Positions 39,415 through 47,359 of a DNA stretch of 64,000 bases are shown here, piece after piece. A model generated the notes under the pieces. The model searched no databases, was not told the DNA's origin, and saw only the letters and a list, made by a program, of their open reading frames with translations. The stretch covers positions 504,486 through 568,485 of the forward strand of contig NZ_MJAH01000004.1 of the NCBI RefSeq assembly GCF_001746295.1, in the 5' to 3' direction. This stretch comes from Streptomyces sp. LUP47B (GTDB taxonomy: Bacteria; Actinomycetota; Actinomycetes; Streptomycetales; Streptomycetaceae). Within the stretch, counting starts at the first letter, position 1. Each line of letters starts with the position of its first letter. The position numbers and the translations under genes are program-made.

Positions 39415-40161
39415 ATGTCCCCCCACATCCTGATCCTCGGCGGCACCACCGAGGCCCGCGAACTGGCCGCCGCGCTCACGGCGCGGCCGGGAGTTCGCGT
39501 CACCACCTCGCTCGCGGGGCGGGTGACCCGGCCGGGCGCGGTCGCGGGGGAGGTGCGGATCGGGGGGTTCGGCGGAGCGGCGGGGCTTGCCGACTGGATA
39601 CGGCAGGAGCACGTCGACGCCCTGGTCGACGCCACACATCCCTTCGCCCGTGCGATCACCGCCCATGCGGCGCGGGCAGCCGCGGCGACCGACGTGCCCT
39701 CCGTGGTGCTGCGCCGCCCGGGCTGGCACCCCGGACCGGGGGACCGCTGGCATCCGGTCGACTCCCTCGACGAGGCCGCCGAACTGCTGCCGAGCCTCGG
39801 ACGGCGAGTGTTCCTGACCACCGGCCGCATGGAGCTCGCCGCCTTCGCCCACCTCACCGAACTGCACTTCGTCGTACGGTCGGTGGAGCTGCCCGAGCCG
39901 CCCATGCCACCGCACACCGAAGTCCTCCTGGCCCGTGGCCCGTTCACGCCGGCCGACGAGTCGACACTCCTCTGCGATCACTGCATCGACGTCCTGGTGA
40001 CCAAGGACAGCGGGGGAGCGGCCACGTCCGCCAAGCTCACGGCCGCCCGCGAACTGGCCCTGCCCGTAGTGGTCGTACGCCGCCCGCCCCTCCCGGACGG
40101 GGTGACATCCGTGCCGGACGTGGCGGGAGTCCAGCGGTGGCTGGACCTCGACTCGCCGTGA
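39415..40161 (+). CDS. cobK: Precorrin-6A/cobalt-precorrin-6A reductase
   Basis: 248 aa NADPH-dependent reductase of corrin-ring synthesis. Markers: ILILGGTTEARELAAAL at the N-terminus, ALVDATHPFARAITAHAARA, the RRPGWHPGPGDRW region, FLTTGRMELAAF and the C-terminal VTKDSGGAATSAKLTAARE. Its substrate is the product of CobF, encoded nearby on the opposite strand (42342-43112), so the two consecutive-step enzymes sit about 2 kb apart with an exporter between them. Confidence 0.93.
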   Translation: MSPHILILGGTTEARELAAALTARPGVRVTTSLAGRVTRPGAVAGEVRIGGFGGAAGLADWIRQEHVDALVDATHPFARAITAHAARAAAATDVPSVVLRRPGWHPGPGDRWHPVDSLDEAAELLPSLGRRVFLTTGRMELAAFAHLTELHFVVRSVELPEPPMPPHTEVLLARGPFTPADESTLLCDHCIDVLVTKDSGGAATSAKLTAARELALPVVVVRRPPLPDGVTSVPDVAGVQRWLDLDSP

Positions 40162-40185
40162 CGGAGTCTGCGAGCCTGTCCACAC

Positions 40186-42267
40186 TCAGGCGGTGGTGCT
40201 GCCCGCCAACTCCCGCTCCTGCTGCGGCAGTCCGTTGCTCAGGTCCTCCACCAGGAGCCGCTTCGCGATCGTGTCCACCGCTGCCCTGAGGTCCGTCCCC
40301 GAGGGGCGGCCGATGTCCTGCTGCACCCGGTCCGCCAGCCAGTTGCCCCACGCCGTGCCGATGACCCGGGCCTCGCGCGCGCCCGCCGCGGTGTGCGAGA
40401 GGAGGGTGCCGTCGCGGGTCAGATAGCCCTCCTCGACCATCCGGTCGAACACCGGCAGCAGCACCTCCGGCGGCAGACGGCGGCGCGCGGCGATCATGCC
40501 GAGGCTCGCGTGGCCGACCATCCGCGTGTGCAGTTCCACCTGCATCACGGCCCAGGCCCCGGCGATATCGAGCCGGGTGGCGGAATCCGTCATGATCCCG
40601 CGCGCGGTGTCCAGGTTCGTACCGCCGATGATCTTCCCGACCGTGGCCTCCAGCACCCGCTGCGAGTCCGCGCCGGACGGTGACGCGAACCCCTCACCCA
40701 TGTCGGTCGAACCGGCCCGCGCGCTGTCGCGCAGCTCGACCTGCTTGAGGAACAGGGCGACGACGAAGCCGAGCGCGGCGACCGGCACGGTCCACAGGAA
40801 GACGGTCCGGATCGTGTCGGCGTACGCGTCGATGATGGGCGCGGAGACGGCCGGAGGCAGCCGGTGCAGCCCCTCCGGACTGGTCGCCGCCCTGGTCACG
40901 GCGTCCGCGGCCGGCCCGCCGCCCACCCGCACGGCGGAGGCGATGCCGTCCTGGAGGTTCGGGGTCAGGGAGTTGGTGTAGATCGTCCCGAAGACCGCGG
41001 TGCCGAAGGAACTGCCCAACGTACGGAAGAAGGTGACGCCGGAGGTCGCGGTGCCGAGGTCGGCGTACTCGACGGTGTTCTGCACGGCGATCGTCAGGAC
41101 CTGCATGCACAGCCCGATGCCGGTGCCGAGCACGAACATGTACAGCGACTCCAGCCAGGCCCCCGTGGACGGCCCCATCCGGGACATCAGGAACAGCCCG
41201 AGCCCCATCACCAGGGAGCCGGCGATCGGGAAGAGCCGGTACTGCCCGGTCTTGCTGACCACGTTGCCGCTCACGACCGACGCGATGAGCAGGCCGACCA
41301 CCAGGGGCAGCGTCCGTACGCCGGAGACCGTGGCGGAGTCGCCGTCGACGTACTGGAGATAGGTCGGCAGATACGTCAACGCACCCAGCATCGCGAAGCC
41401 CACGATGAAGCTGAGGACCGAGCAGACCGTGAACACCGGGTTGGCGAACAGCCGCATCGGCAGCATCGGTTCGGCCGCCCGGGTCTCCACCCAGCAGAAC
41501 AGCCCGAGCGAGAGCACCCCGCCGACGAAGAGGCCGATGATGACGCCGGAATCCCACGCGTACTCGTTGCCGCCCCAACTCGTCGCAAGAATCAGCGCGC
41601 TGGCGCCCACCGCGACGAACGCGATGCCCATGTAGTCGATCACGGGCCGCACCGCCGACTTCACCACGGGGATGGTGCGGGCCGCGGCGAGGACCACGGC
41701 GATCGCGATCGGGACGTTGACGTAGAACGCCCAGCGCCAGGTCAGGTGGTCGGTGAACAGTCCGCCCAGCAGCGGTCCGATGACCGTGGCCACCCCGAAC
41801 ACGGCACCGATGGCGCCCTGGTACTTGCCGCGCTCGCGCAGCGGGATGACGTCGGCGATCAGCGCCATCGCCGTCACCATCAGACCGCCGGCCCCGACGC
41901 CCTGCATCGCCCGCCAGGTGATCAGCATCGTCATGTTGGAGGCGAGACCGCACAGGAACGAGCCCGTGATGAACACGATCGCCGAGACCTGGAAGACCAC
42001 CTTGCGGCCGAACAGGTCACCGAACTTGCCGACCAGGACCGTCGCCACGGTCTCCGCGAGGAGGTACGAGGTGACAACCCACGACATGTGTGCCGCGCCG
42101 CTCAGGTCCGACACGATCGTCGGCAGCGCCGTGCCCACGATGGTCTGGTCGAGCGCCGCGAGCAGCATGCCCAGCATGATCGTCACGAAGACGACATTGC
42201 GACGGCGCTTGTCCAACACGGGGGGCTGGGAGGCGGCGGGCAGTGCGGTTTCCTCCACGACTGTCAC
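40186..42267 (-). CDS. DHA2-type MFS drug transporter with C-terminal winged-helix-like extension
   Basis: 693 aa. Residues ~20-510 form a 14-helix DHA2 exporter (LDQTIVGTALPTIVSDL motif, then GKFGDLFGRK in the 2-3 loop, and GLMVTAMALIADVIPLRERGKYQG). The last ~180 residues are soluble and helical and look like a MarR-type winged helix (MVGHASLGMIAARRRLPPEVLLPVFDRMVEEGYLTRDGTLLSHTAAG). GTG start at 42267 after GAAGGTGACCTC. Extended transporters of this kind occur in Streptomyces; whether the tail binds DNA or regulates transport is not known to me. Same strand as cobF, 74 bp downstream. Confidence 0.87.
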   Translation of the reverse strand: MTVVEETALPAASQPPVLDKRRRNVVFVTIMLGMLLAALDQTIVGTALPTIVSDLSGAAHMSWVVTSYLLAETVATVLVGKFGDLFGRKVVFQVSAIVFITGSFLCGLASNMTMLITWRAMQGVGAGGLMVTAMALIADVIPLRERGKYQGAIGAVFGVATVIGPLLGGLFTDHLTWRWAFYVNVPIAIAVVLAAARTIPVVKSAVRPVIDYMGIAFVAVGASALILATSWGGNEYAWDSGVIIGLFVGGVLSLGLFCWVETRAAEPMLPMRLFANPVFTVCSVLSFIVGFAMLGALTYLPTYLQYVDGDSATVSGVRTLPLVVGLLIASVVSGNVVSKTGQYRLFPIAGSLVMGLGLFLMSRMGPSTGAWLESLYMFVLGTGIGLCMQVLTIAVQNTVEYADLGTATSGVTFFRTLGSSFGTAVFGTIYTNSLTPNLQDGIASAVRVGGGPAADAVTRAATSPEGLHRLPPAVSAPIIDAYADTIRTVFLWTVPVAALGFVVALFLKQVELRDSARAGSTDMGEGFASPSGADSQRVLEATVGKIIGGTNLDTARGIMTDSATRLDIAGAWAVMQVELHTRMVGHASLGMIAARRRLPPEVLLPVFDRMVEEGYLTRDGTLLSHTAAGAREARVIGTAWGNWLADRVQQDIGRPSGTDLRAAVDTIAKRLLVEDLSNGLPQQERELAGSTTA

Positions 42268-42341
42268 GAGGTCACCTTCACAGCTGTGGGTTGCTCCCGC
42301 ATGCGGGGACGGGCCGCACGAGTGCCCGGGCGACCCGTGCC

Positions 42342-43112
42342 TCACTCCTGCCGGTTGCGCCGCAGCAGATACGTGTCCATGATCCAGCCCTTGCGCTCGC
42401 GCGCCTCCGCACGCAGCCGCTCGATACGGGGCGCGGCCTCCGCGATCGGGCCGGCGGCGAGGATCTCGTCCGGAGTGCCTATGTACGCACCCCAGTAGAT
42501 GTCGATGTCCTGGTCCGTGTACTGCCGGAACGTCTGGTGGGCGTCGAGCATGACGACCACGTCGTCCACGCCCTCGGGAAGCCCCTCGGCGAGCCGCCGG
42601 CCGGTCGTGATCTGGACGGGGCGGGCGACCCTGTTCAAGCCCGTCCGGTGCCGGGCGACGAGCGCCGAGACACTGCTGATTCCCGGCACGACGTCGAACT
42701 CGAAAGCCACCGCGCCGCGTTCGAGGATCTCCTCCAGGATCCCGATCGTGCTGTCGTACAGCGCGGGATCTCCCCATACCAGGAACGCGCCGCTCTCGTC
42801 CTCGCCCAGCTCCTCGGCGATCATCCGTGCGTAGATCTCCGCGCGGGCGCTGCGCCAGTCACCGACCGCGGGGGAGTACGCGGCCCCGCCGGCCGCCCGG
42901 TCGCGCTGCGGGTCGCGCGCCTCGACGACGCGGTACGTGCCCTCCGGTACATGCGCGTCGAGCATGTCGCGGCGCACCTGCACGAGGTCGGACTTCACCT
43001 CGCCCTTGTCCAGGACGAAGAACACGTCCGTGCTCCGCAGCGCCCTGACCGCCTGGAGGGTCAGCTGCTCGGGGTCGCCCGCGCCGATACCGATGACATG
43101 AATCTTCCGCAC
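42342..43112 (-). CDS. cobF: Precorrin-6A synthase (deacetylating)
   Basis: 256 aa SAM-dependent methyltransferase that methylates C-1 of precorrin-5 and removes acetate in aerobic cobalamin synthesis. IHVIGIGAGDPEQLTLQAVRAL at the N-terminus and FLVWGDPALYDSTIGILEEIL are the tetrapyrrole-methylase motifs, and length matches CobF. GTG start at 43112. No cobalamin riboswitch was found upstream. Confidence 0.92.
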   Translation of the reverse strand: MRKIHVIGIGAGDPEQLTLQAVRALRSTDVFFVLDKGEVKSDLVQVRRDMLDAHVPEGTYRVVEARDPQRDRAAGGAAYSPAVGDWRSARAEIYARMIAEELGEDESGAFLVWGDPALYDSTIGILEEILERGAVAFEFDVVPGISSVSALVARHRTGLNRVARPVQITTGRRLAEGLPEGVDDVVVMLDAHQTFRQYTDQDIDIYWGAYIGTPDEILAAGPIAEAAPRIERLRAEARERKGWIMDTYLLRRNRQE

Positions 43113-43437
43113 ACCCCGAGTCTGCCGCACGCCACTGACAGTACGTACACCGCGTCCACCGGGGCTGTCCGCACGGCTGGGGGGCAACCGGAATTGTCCG
43201 GGGCACTGGTGGGAAGGGGTGCCCGTCTCGCCGTGGGTCGATGAGGGCTGTCCGGCCGGCGGGGGCAGGAGCACGTGCCGGCCGGCGGCCTCGGTTGTCC
43301 GCGCGGCAGGCGGCAGCCGGGGTGGTGGCTGAGGCGCCGAACGGGCCACCGTGGCGCGCGGTGCGGCGAACGGCCTGTCGCCACGCGCGGTGCGGGGAAC
43401 GGCCCGTCGTGACGCGGCTGGCCGCAACTCCCCAGGG
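43113..43437. other. Intergenic region without a supported gene
   Basis: No ribosome-site-supported reading frame was seen. There is a short direct repeat: the string CGCGCGGTGCGG followed by GAACGGCC occurs twice about 36 bp apart (near 43355 and 43390). The 99-bp tandem repeats follow. Confidence 0.5.
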
Positions 43438-43680
43438 GCGCGGGGAACTGCGCGACCAGCCCCCACCGGCCCGCAGCCGCCCGACAACCCGACCCGGCAC
43501 CCCCGTAGGCGTCCCGCCCAAGCCCGGCGCAGCTGCCCGCGGGGAACTGCGCGACCAGCCCCCACCGGCCGGCAGCCGCCCGACAACCCGACCCGGCACC
43601 CCTGTAGACGTCCCGCCCAAGCCCGGCGCAGCTGCCCGCGGGGAACTGCGCGACGAACCCCCACTCACCCGCAGCCGCCG
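43438..43680. repeat. 99-bp tandem repeat, about 2.5 copies
   Basis: The landmark CGCGGGGAACTGCGCGAC occurs at 43439, 43538 and 43637, exactly 99 bp apart each time. The units also share CAGCCCCCACCGGCC and CAGCCGCCCGACAACCCGAC. The GGGGAACTGCGCGA element is, from general experience, a recurrent intergenic sequence in Streptomyces genomes; its role is unknown. There is no spacer diversity, so it is not CRISPR. Confidence 0.85.
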
Positions 43681-43704
43681 TGGCCTCGGCCGGCTCGATG
43701 AGCG

Positions 43705-44223
43705 CTATCCGCGCAGCCGCGGTGCCCGCACCCCCGCGTCGACGCTCGTGCCCGTCTGCTCCACGAGGTCCGCGAGCCGCCGGGCCCAGTCCGCCAGCCC
43801 CGCGAGATCCATTCCGTACGGCTGTCCTCGCCCCGCGGCCGACGCGGCCCACTCCTCCACGGCCCCGGCGCCTCGCCGCAGCAGCCGCGCCCCGCCCGTG
43901 ACGTTCCCACGGCCCGCGTGGGTCAGTCCCACAGCGAGCTGGGCCAGCCCCCGCCACAGGGCCCGTTCCTCGTCGGGGCCCGACTTCCAGGCGTCCTCGA
44001 AGACCTCGTGCGCATGGAACGGGCGCCCAGCGTCCAGCAGTTCCTGAGCCTCGGCCACGGTCTGCTGCGGGGTGCGCACCACGCCCTCCGGTTGCCGGGC
44101 GACGCCCTCGGCGCCGTACGGCAACGGCCGCCCGAGCCCGTCCCGCGGCCGGGCGTTGCGCGCCCGCCCGTCGCTGTCCCGGTCCCGCGCGCCCGTCTGC
44201 CGTCCTGAGGATGTACTGGCCAT
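43705..44223 (-). CDS. DUF309 family protein
   Basis: 172 aa. The core is AQELLDAGRPFHAHEVFEDAWKSGPDEERALWRGLAQLAVGLTHAGRGN, the DUF309 signature with its conserved His/Glu/Trp helices. The first ~50 residues are basic and low-complexity. Members are small helical proteins of unknown biochemistry. It lies divergent from tRNA-Pro, 100 bp away, and downstream of the repeats. Confidence 0.8.
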   Translation of the reverse strand: MASTSSGRQTGARDRDSDGRARNARPRDGLGRPLPYGAEGVARQPEGVVRTPQQTVAEAQELLDAGRPFHAHEVFEDAWKSGPDEERALWRGLAQLAVGLTHAGRGNVTGGARLLRRGAGAVEEWAASAAGRGQPYGMDLAGLADWARRLADLVEQTGTSVDAGVRAPRLRG

Positions 44224-44323
44224 ACGTCAATTGTCCCGCGCCCGGCGCCCGCTTCGGTCCGGCCCCCGACGTGGGGTAAAGTTCTTTCGGCGCGTTCCCG
44301 CGATCCACTGCGGGGCAGCGCAC

Positions 44324-44397
<74 letters not shown>

Positions 44398-44418
44398 CTG
44401 AGCGGAAACGCAGGTCGG

Positions 44419-44450
44419 AGGCCGTCTTCTCATCCATGAGAGGACGGCCT
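44419..44450 (+). terminator. Hairpin after tRNA-Pro
   Basis: An 8-bp outer stem AGGCCGTC/GACGGCCT plus an inner stem TCTCAT/ATGAGA with a 2-nt loop: a nearly continuous 14-bp hairpin 22 nt after the tRNA. No U-tract follows, as is usual in Streptomyces. Confidence 0.75.
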
Positions 44451-44641
44451 TGTGTGCATCCCACCCGAGCCGAGAGAACCAGTCGCCGTACGGACCGGCC
44501 GACGTGGCTGCCACCACCACACCCCCGGTGGACCGTGATCCTCGGGATGCCGCCTTCCTCGGAGAGACGGGCATCGAGGGGGAAGGGGTCGTAGTCCTCG
44601 ATCGACAGGTCGTGGAGCGCGTCACCGACGGGGAGCCGACT
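44451..44641 (-). pseudogene. Unassigned coding remnant beside broken dhaL
   Basis: An open frame with coding-like third-position GC begins upstream inside the dhaL remnant and continues, including DALHDLSIEDYDPFPLDARL and GGIPRITVHRG. It has no start codon, ribosome site or recognised family. The first part (RLPVGDALHD) is reminiscent of the DhaL metal motif IGDADHG, but this is weak. It is most likely a decayed or rearranged fragment between dhaL and the tRNA. Confidence 0.3.
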
Positions 44642-44768
44642 CGGCCGGCCGGTCCGCCTCACGCTTCGCGGCGGCCGTGCCGGCCGCCGTCCAGCGCCGG
44701 AAGAAGTCCGCGTCACGCACAGGATCGCCCGGCCTGGCATCGGGTCCGGCCGGTCCCACCGCCACCAT
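44622..44768 (-). pseudogene. dhaL: Truncated dihydroxyacetone kinase ADP-binding subunit (dhaL remnant)
   Basis: An ATG 4 nt after the dhaK stop opens a 48-codon frame whose middle, RDADFFRRWTAAGTAAAKREADRP, matches the N-terminal helix of actinobacterial DhaL. The frame then stops (TGA at 44622-44624) before any of the Asp ligands for Mg-ADP. Intact DhaL is about 200 aa, so over three quarters is lost. Without it, or a copy elsewhere, DhaK cannot phosphorylate dihydroxyacetone. Confidence 0.65.
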
Positions 44769-44772
44769 GGGG

Positions 44773-45777
44773 TCAGCGGCCCCAGCGCAGCGCGGCGGTC
44801 TGCACGGGCGCGTCCCACAGCCGCAGCATTTCCGCGTCGGCCCGGCACAGTGTCACCGAGCAACCCGCCATGTCCAGCGACGTGACGTAGTTGCCCACGA
44901 GTGCCCGCGCCACCGGCACGCCCCGGGCCTCCAACAGCCCGGCCACCTCGGCGTGGAACCCGTACAGCTCCAGCAGCGGCGTCGCACCCATCCCGTTGAC
45001 AAGGGCCAGTACCGGCCCGTCGGCCGGAGCCACCTCCACCAGCTCTTCGAGTACGGCGCCCACCGCGACCTCCGCGATCGCTCGGGCCGGCATCATCGCG
45101 CGCCGCTCCCTGCCCGGCTCGCCGTGGATCCCGACCCCGAGCTCCATCTCCCCGTCCGGCAGGTCGAAGGTCGGGCCGCCTTTCGCGGGAGTGCTGCAGG
45201 GGCTGAGCGCCACACCGAAGCTGCGCGAGGCCTCGTTGACGCGCCGGGCGATCGCGGCCACCTGCTCCAGCGGTGCGCCCTCCTCGGCGGCCGCCCCGGC
45301 GATCTTCTCCACGAACAAGGTCGCCCCGGTGCCCCGCCGCCCGGCCGTGTACAGGCTGTCGGTGACGGCGACGTCGTCGTTGACCAGGACCCGCTCGACC
45401 CGGACGCCGTCCTCCTCGGCGAGCTCGGCGGCCATCTGGAAGTTCAGCACGTCTCCGGTGTAGTTCTTGACGACGAACAGCACGCCCTGCCCGGCCTCGA
45501 CGGCGCTCGCCGCGCGCAGCATCTGGTCCGGGACGGGCGAGGTGAACACGTCCCCGGGACACGCGGCCGACAGCATCCCGTATCCGACGAACCCGGCGTG
45601 CAGCGGCTCGTGCCCGGAGCCGCCGCCGGACACCAGCCCGACCCGCCCGCCGTCCCGCGCGTCTCGGCGTACGACCACCCGCCGCTCCACGTCCACGTTC
45701 AGCTCCGGGTGGGCGGCAGCCACCCCCCGCAGGGCGTCGGCCACCACGGTCTCCGGACTGTTGATCAGCATCTTCAT
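44773..45777 (-). CDS. dhaK: Dihydroxyacetone kinase subunit DhaK
   Basis: 334 aa dihydroxyacetone-binding subunit. Markers: NSPETVVADALRGVAAAHPEL, VGLVSGGGSGHEPLHAGFVGYGML, VKNYTGDVLNFQMAAELA, and VGIHGEPG with the His that binds the substrate covalently as a hemiaminal. GGGAGGTCCC precedes the ATG. Normally it is followed by dhaL and often dhaM; here only a 48-codon dhaL stub follows, so the kinase appears non-functional locally. It may work with a DhaL encoded elsewhere. The glycerol operon next door makes a metabolic link plausible. Confidence 0.92.
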   Translation of the reverse strand: MKMLINSPETVVADALRGVAAAHPELNVDVERRVVVRRDARDGGRVGLVSGGGSGHEPLHAGFVGYGMLSAACPGDVFTSPVPDQMLRAASAVEAGQGVLFVVKNYTGDVLNFQMAAELAEEDGVRVERVLVNDDVAVTDSLYTAGRRGTGATLFVEKIAGAAAEEGAPLEQVAAIARRVNEASRSFGVALSPCSTPAKGGPTFDLPDGEMELGVGIHGEPGRERRAMMPARAIAEVAVGAVLEELVEVAPADGPVLALVNGMGATPLLELYGFHAEVAGLLEARGVPVARALVGNYVTSLDMAGCSVTLCRADAEMLRLWDAPVQTAALRWGR

Positions 45778-46435
45778 TGGGACCTCCCGGTGGAACCGGC
45801 GGCGGAGCCTCTGCCTCGTGTCCTCACGGAGCTCAGGCATCGCCGGTGACAGGCGGGCGCATTCGCGATCGCACGCCACACGAACAGTCTGCCGCCTACC
45901 CGTGGACATCCGCGATGCGTGCTCGCTGCCGCCCGCCTCCCAGGGCGGGGGCGCGGCCAGTTCGGACCAGGCAGGTGCCGCCCGAGCGCCGCGGGTCCCG
46001 GCCGCCCACCCGGTTGCCATCGGCGCTGTGCTTGCCCGGTATGACGACGCGGAACCCGTCTGCGTTCGTCGCGTCAGCGTCGGCGCCCAAGTTGCCTGCA
46101 CCGCCGAGCGCTTCCACCCATGTGCAGCCGTCCCGCGCGCACGGCGCGGCGTGTGCGCGAAGCCCTCGGCCGCGGGGCCGCGGACCCCGGGTCAGCCGGA
46201 CCATCGGCGTCGGCATCCCCTTCCGTCCGGTCAGGGGGCCGAGGCGATATCCGGTTCGAGCGCCCCAGGCGCTTTGGCGGCCACGTGACGGCCGGTGCTC
46301 GTGAGCCGGTGGAGACCTTGCCGGGCGGCGGGCAGCATCGTCTCGTGCGCATGACTCTGGACGGTTTTACACTGATTTGTGGAGTACTCGGGGGAGTCGA
46401 CGGCCGGTCCCTGGGCCGGCGGGAAGCGGGCACCC
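45778..46435. other. 658-bp region between dhaK and glpF, no supported gene
   Basis: Short frames on both strands lack ribosome sites and family motifs. The last ~80 bp should hold the glpF promoter and any glycerol-regulator site: an AT-richer stretch with TTTACACT (46366-46373) is the best -10 candidate, but no matching -35 was found. No IclR-type glycerol repressor gene is present, unlike in the S. coelicolor gyl operon. Confidence 0.5.
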
Positions 46436-47284
46436 ATGGCTGAGCGACTCAAGAGATCAGGACTGGTCGGCGAGCTTTCAGCGGAATTCGTCGGCACGAT
46501 GATCCTCATCCTCTTCGGTTGTGGTGTGGTGGCGCAGGTCGTGGCCGGCGGGGCCCTCACGACCCCGCCGGGCGGCCTGGGAAACCACGACAGCATCGCC
46601 TGGGCCTGGGGCCTGGGCGTCACTCTGGGTGTGTATGTCGCGGCGAGGCTGAGCGGTGCTCACCTCAATCCCGCGGTGACCGTCTCGCTGGCGGCGTTCA
46701 AGGGTTTCCCTTGGAGCAAAGTGGCTCCCTACGCGCTGGCCCAGACGGCCGGCGCCTTCGTGGCAGCCCTGCTCGTCCGGTGGAACTACACCGAGGCGCT
46801 GGCGAAGGCGGATCCCACCCACACCATCAAGACGCAGGGCGTGTTCTCCACGCTGCCCGCCAACGGCAACCCGAACCTGCCGGTCAGCGACTGGGGCGCA
46901 TTCCGCGACCAGATCATCGGCACCGCGATCCTGCTGCTGCTGATCCTCGCGGTCACGGACCTGCTCAACACGCCCCCCGGCGCCAACCTGGCGCCGTTCA
47001 TCGTCGGCCTGATCGTCGTGGCCATCGGTATGGCCTGGGGCACCAACGCGGGTTACGCGATCAACCCGGCACGCGACTTCGGTCCCCGGCTGGCCAGCTT
47101 CTTCACCGGGTACGGCGGAGCGTGGCGAGATCAGTACGGGCACCTCTACTTCTGGGTGCCGATCGTCGGCCCGCTGATCGGAGGTCTGCTGGGCGCGGGC
47201 CTGTACAAGTTCTTCATCGGCCGGCTCCTGCCGACCGCCGAGCCGGAGCCCCCCGGACGGGTACCGGCCCCGGACGAGAGCTGA
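46436..47284 (+). CDS. glpF: Glycerol facilitator (MIP family)
   Basis: 282 aa aquaglyceroporin from ATG 46436. Both pore motifs are intact: GAHLNPAVTVSL and GYAINPARDFGPR, the latter with the Asp after NPAR typical of glycerol-conducting members. Six membrane spans, beginning AEFVGTMILILFGCGVVAQ. First gene of glpF-glpK-glpD; gaps are 75 and 82 bp. Confidence 0.93.
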   Translation: MAERLKRSGLVGELSAEFVGTMILILFGCGVVAQVVAGGALTTPPGGLGNHDSIAWAWGLGVTLGVYVAARLSGAHLNPAVTVSLAAFKGFPWSKVAPYALAQTAGAFVAALLVRWNYTEALAKADPTHTIKTQGVFSTLPANGNPNLPVSDWGAFRDQIIGTAILLLLILAVTDLLNTPPGANLAPFIVGLIVVAIGMAWGTNAGYAINPARDFGPRLASFFTGYGGAWRDQYGHLYFWVPIVGPLIGGLLGAGLYKFFIGRLLPTAEPEPPGRVPAPDES

Positions 47285-47359
47285 CACGAGAGCTGACCGG
47301 CTTCCGGGGTTGCCGTGAATCCGGCTGCCCCGGGAGAGCCCAAGGAGAGGCGGCATCCC

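Noticed and set aside
43131..43137. GCCACTG near the cobF start, as in cobalamin riboswitches
   Set aside because: It is on the plus strand while cobF is on the minus strand, and the B12 box and other conserved pieces are missing.
43438..43680. Possible CRISPR array
   Set aside because: The repeat unit is 99 bp with no unique spacers, and there are no cas genes.
45896..46216. 106-codon minus-strand frame upstream of glpF
   Set aside because: No ribosome site, no family motif, atypical Arg/Gly-rich composition; more likely non-coding.
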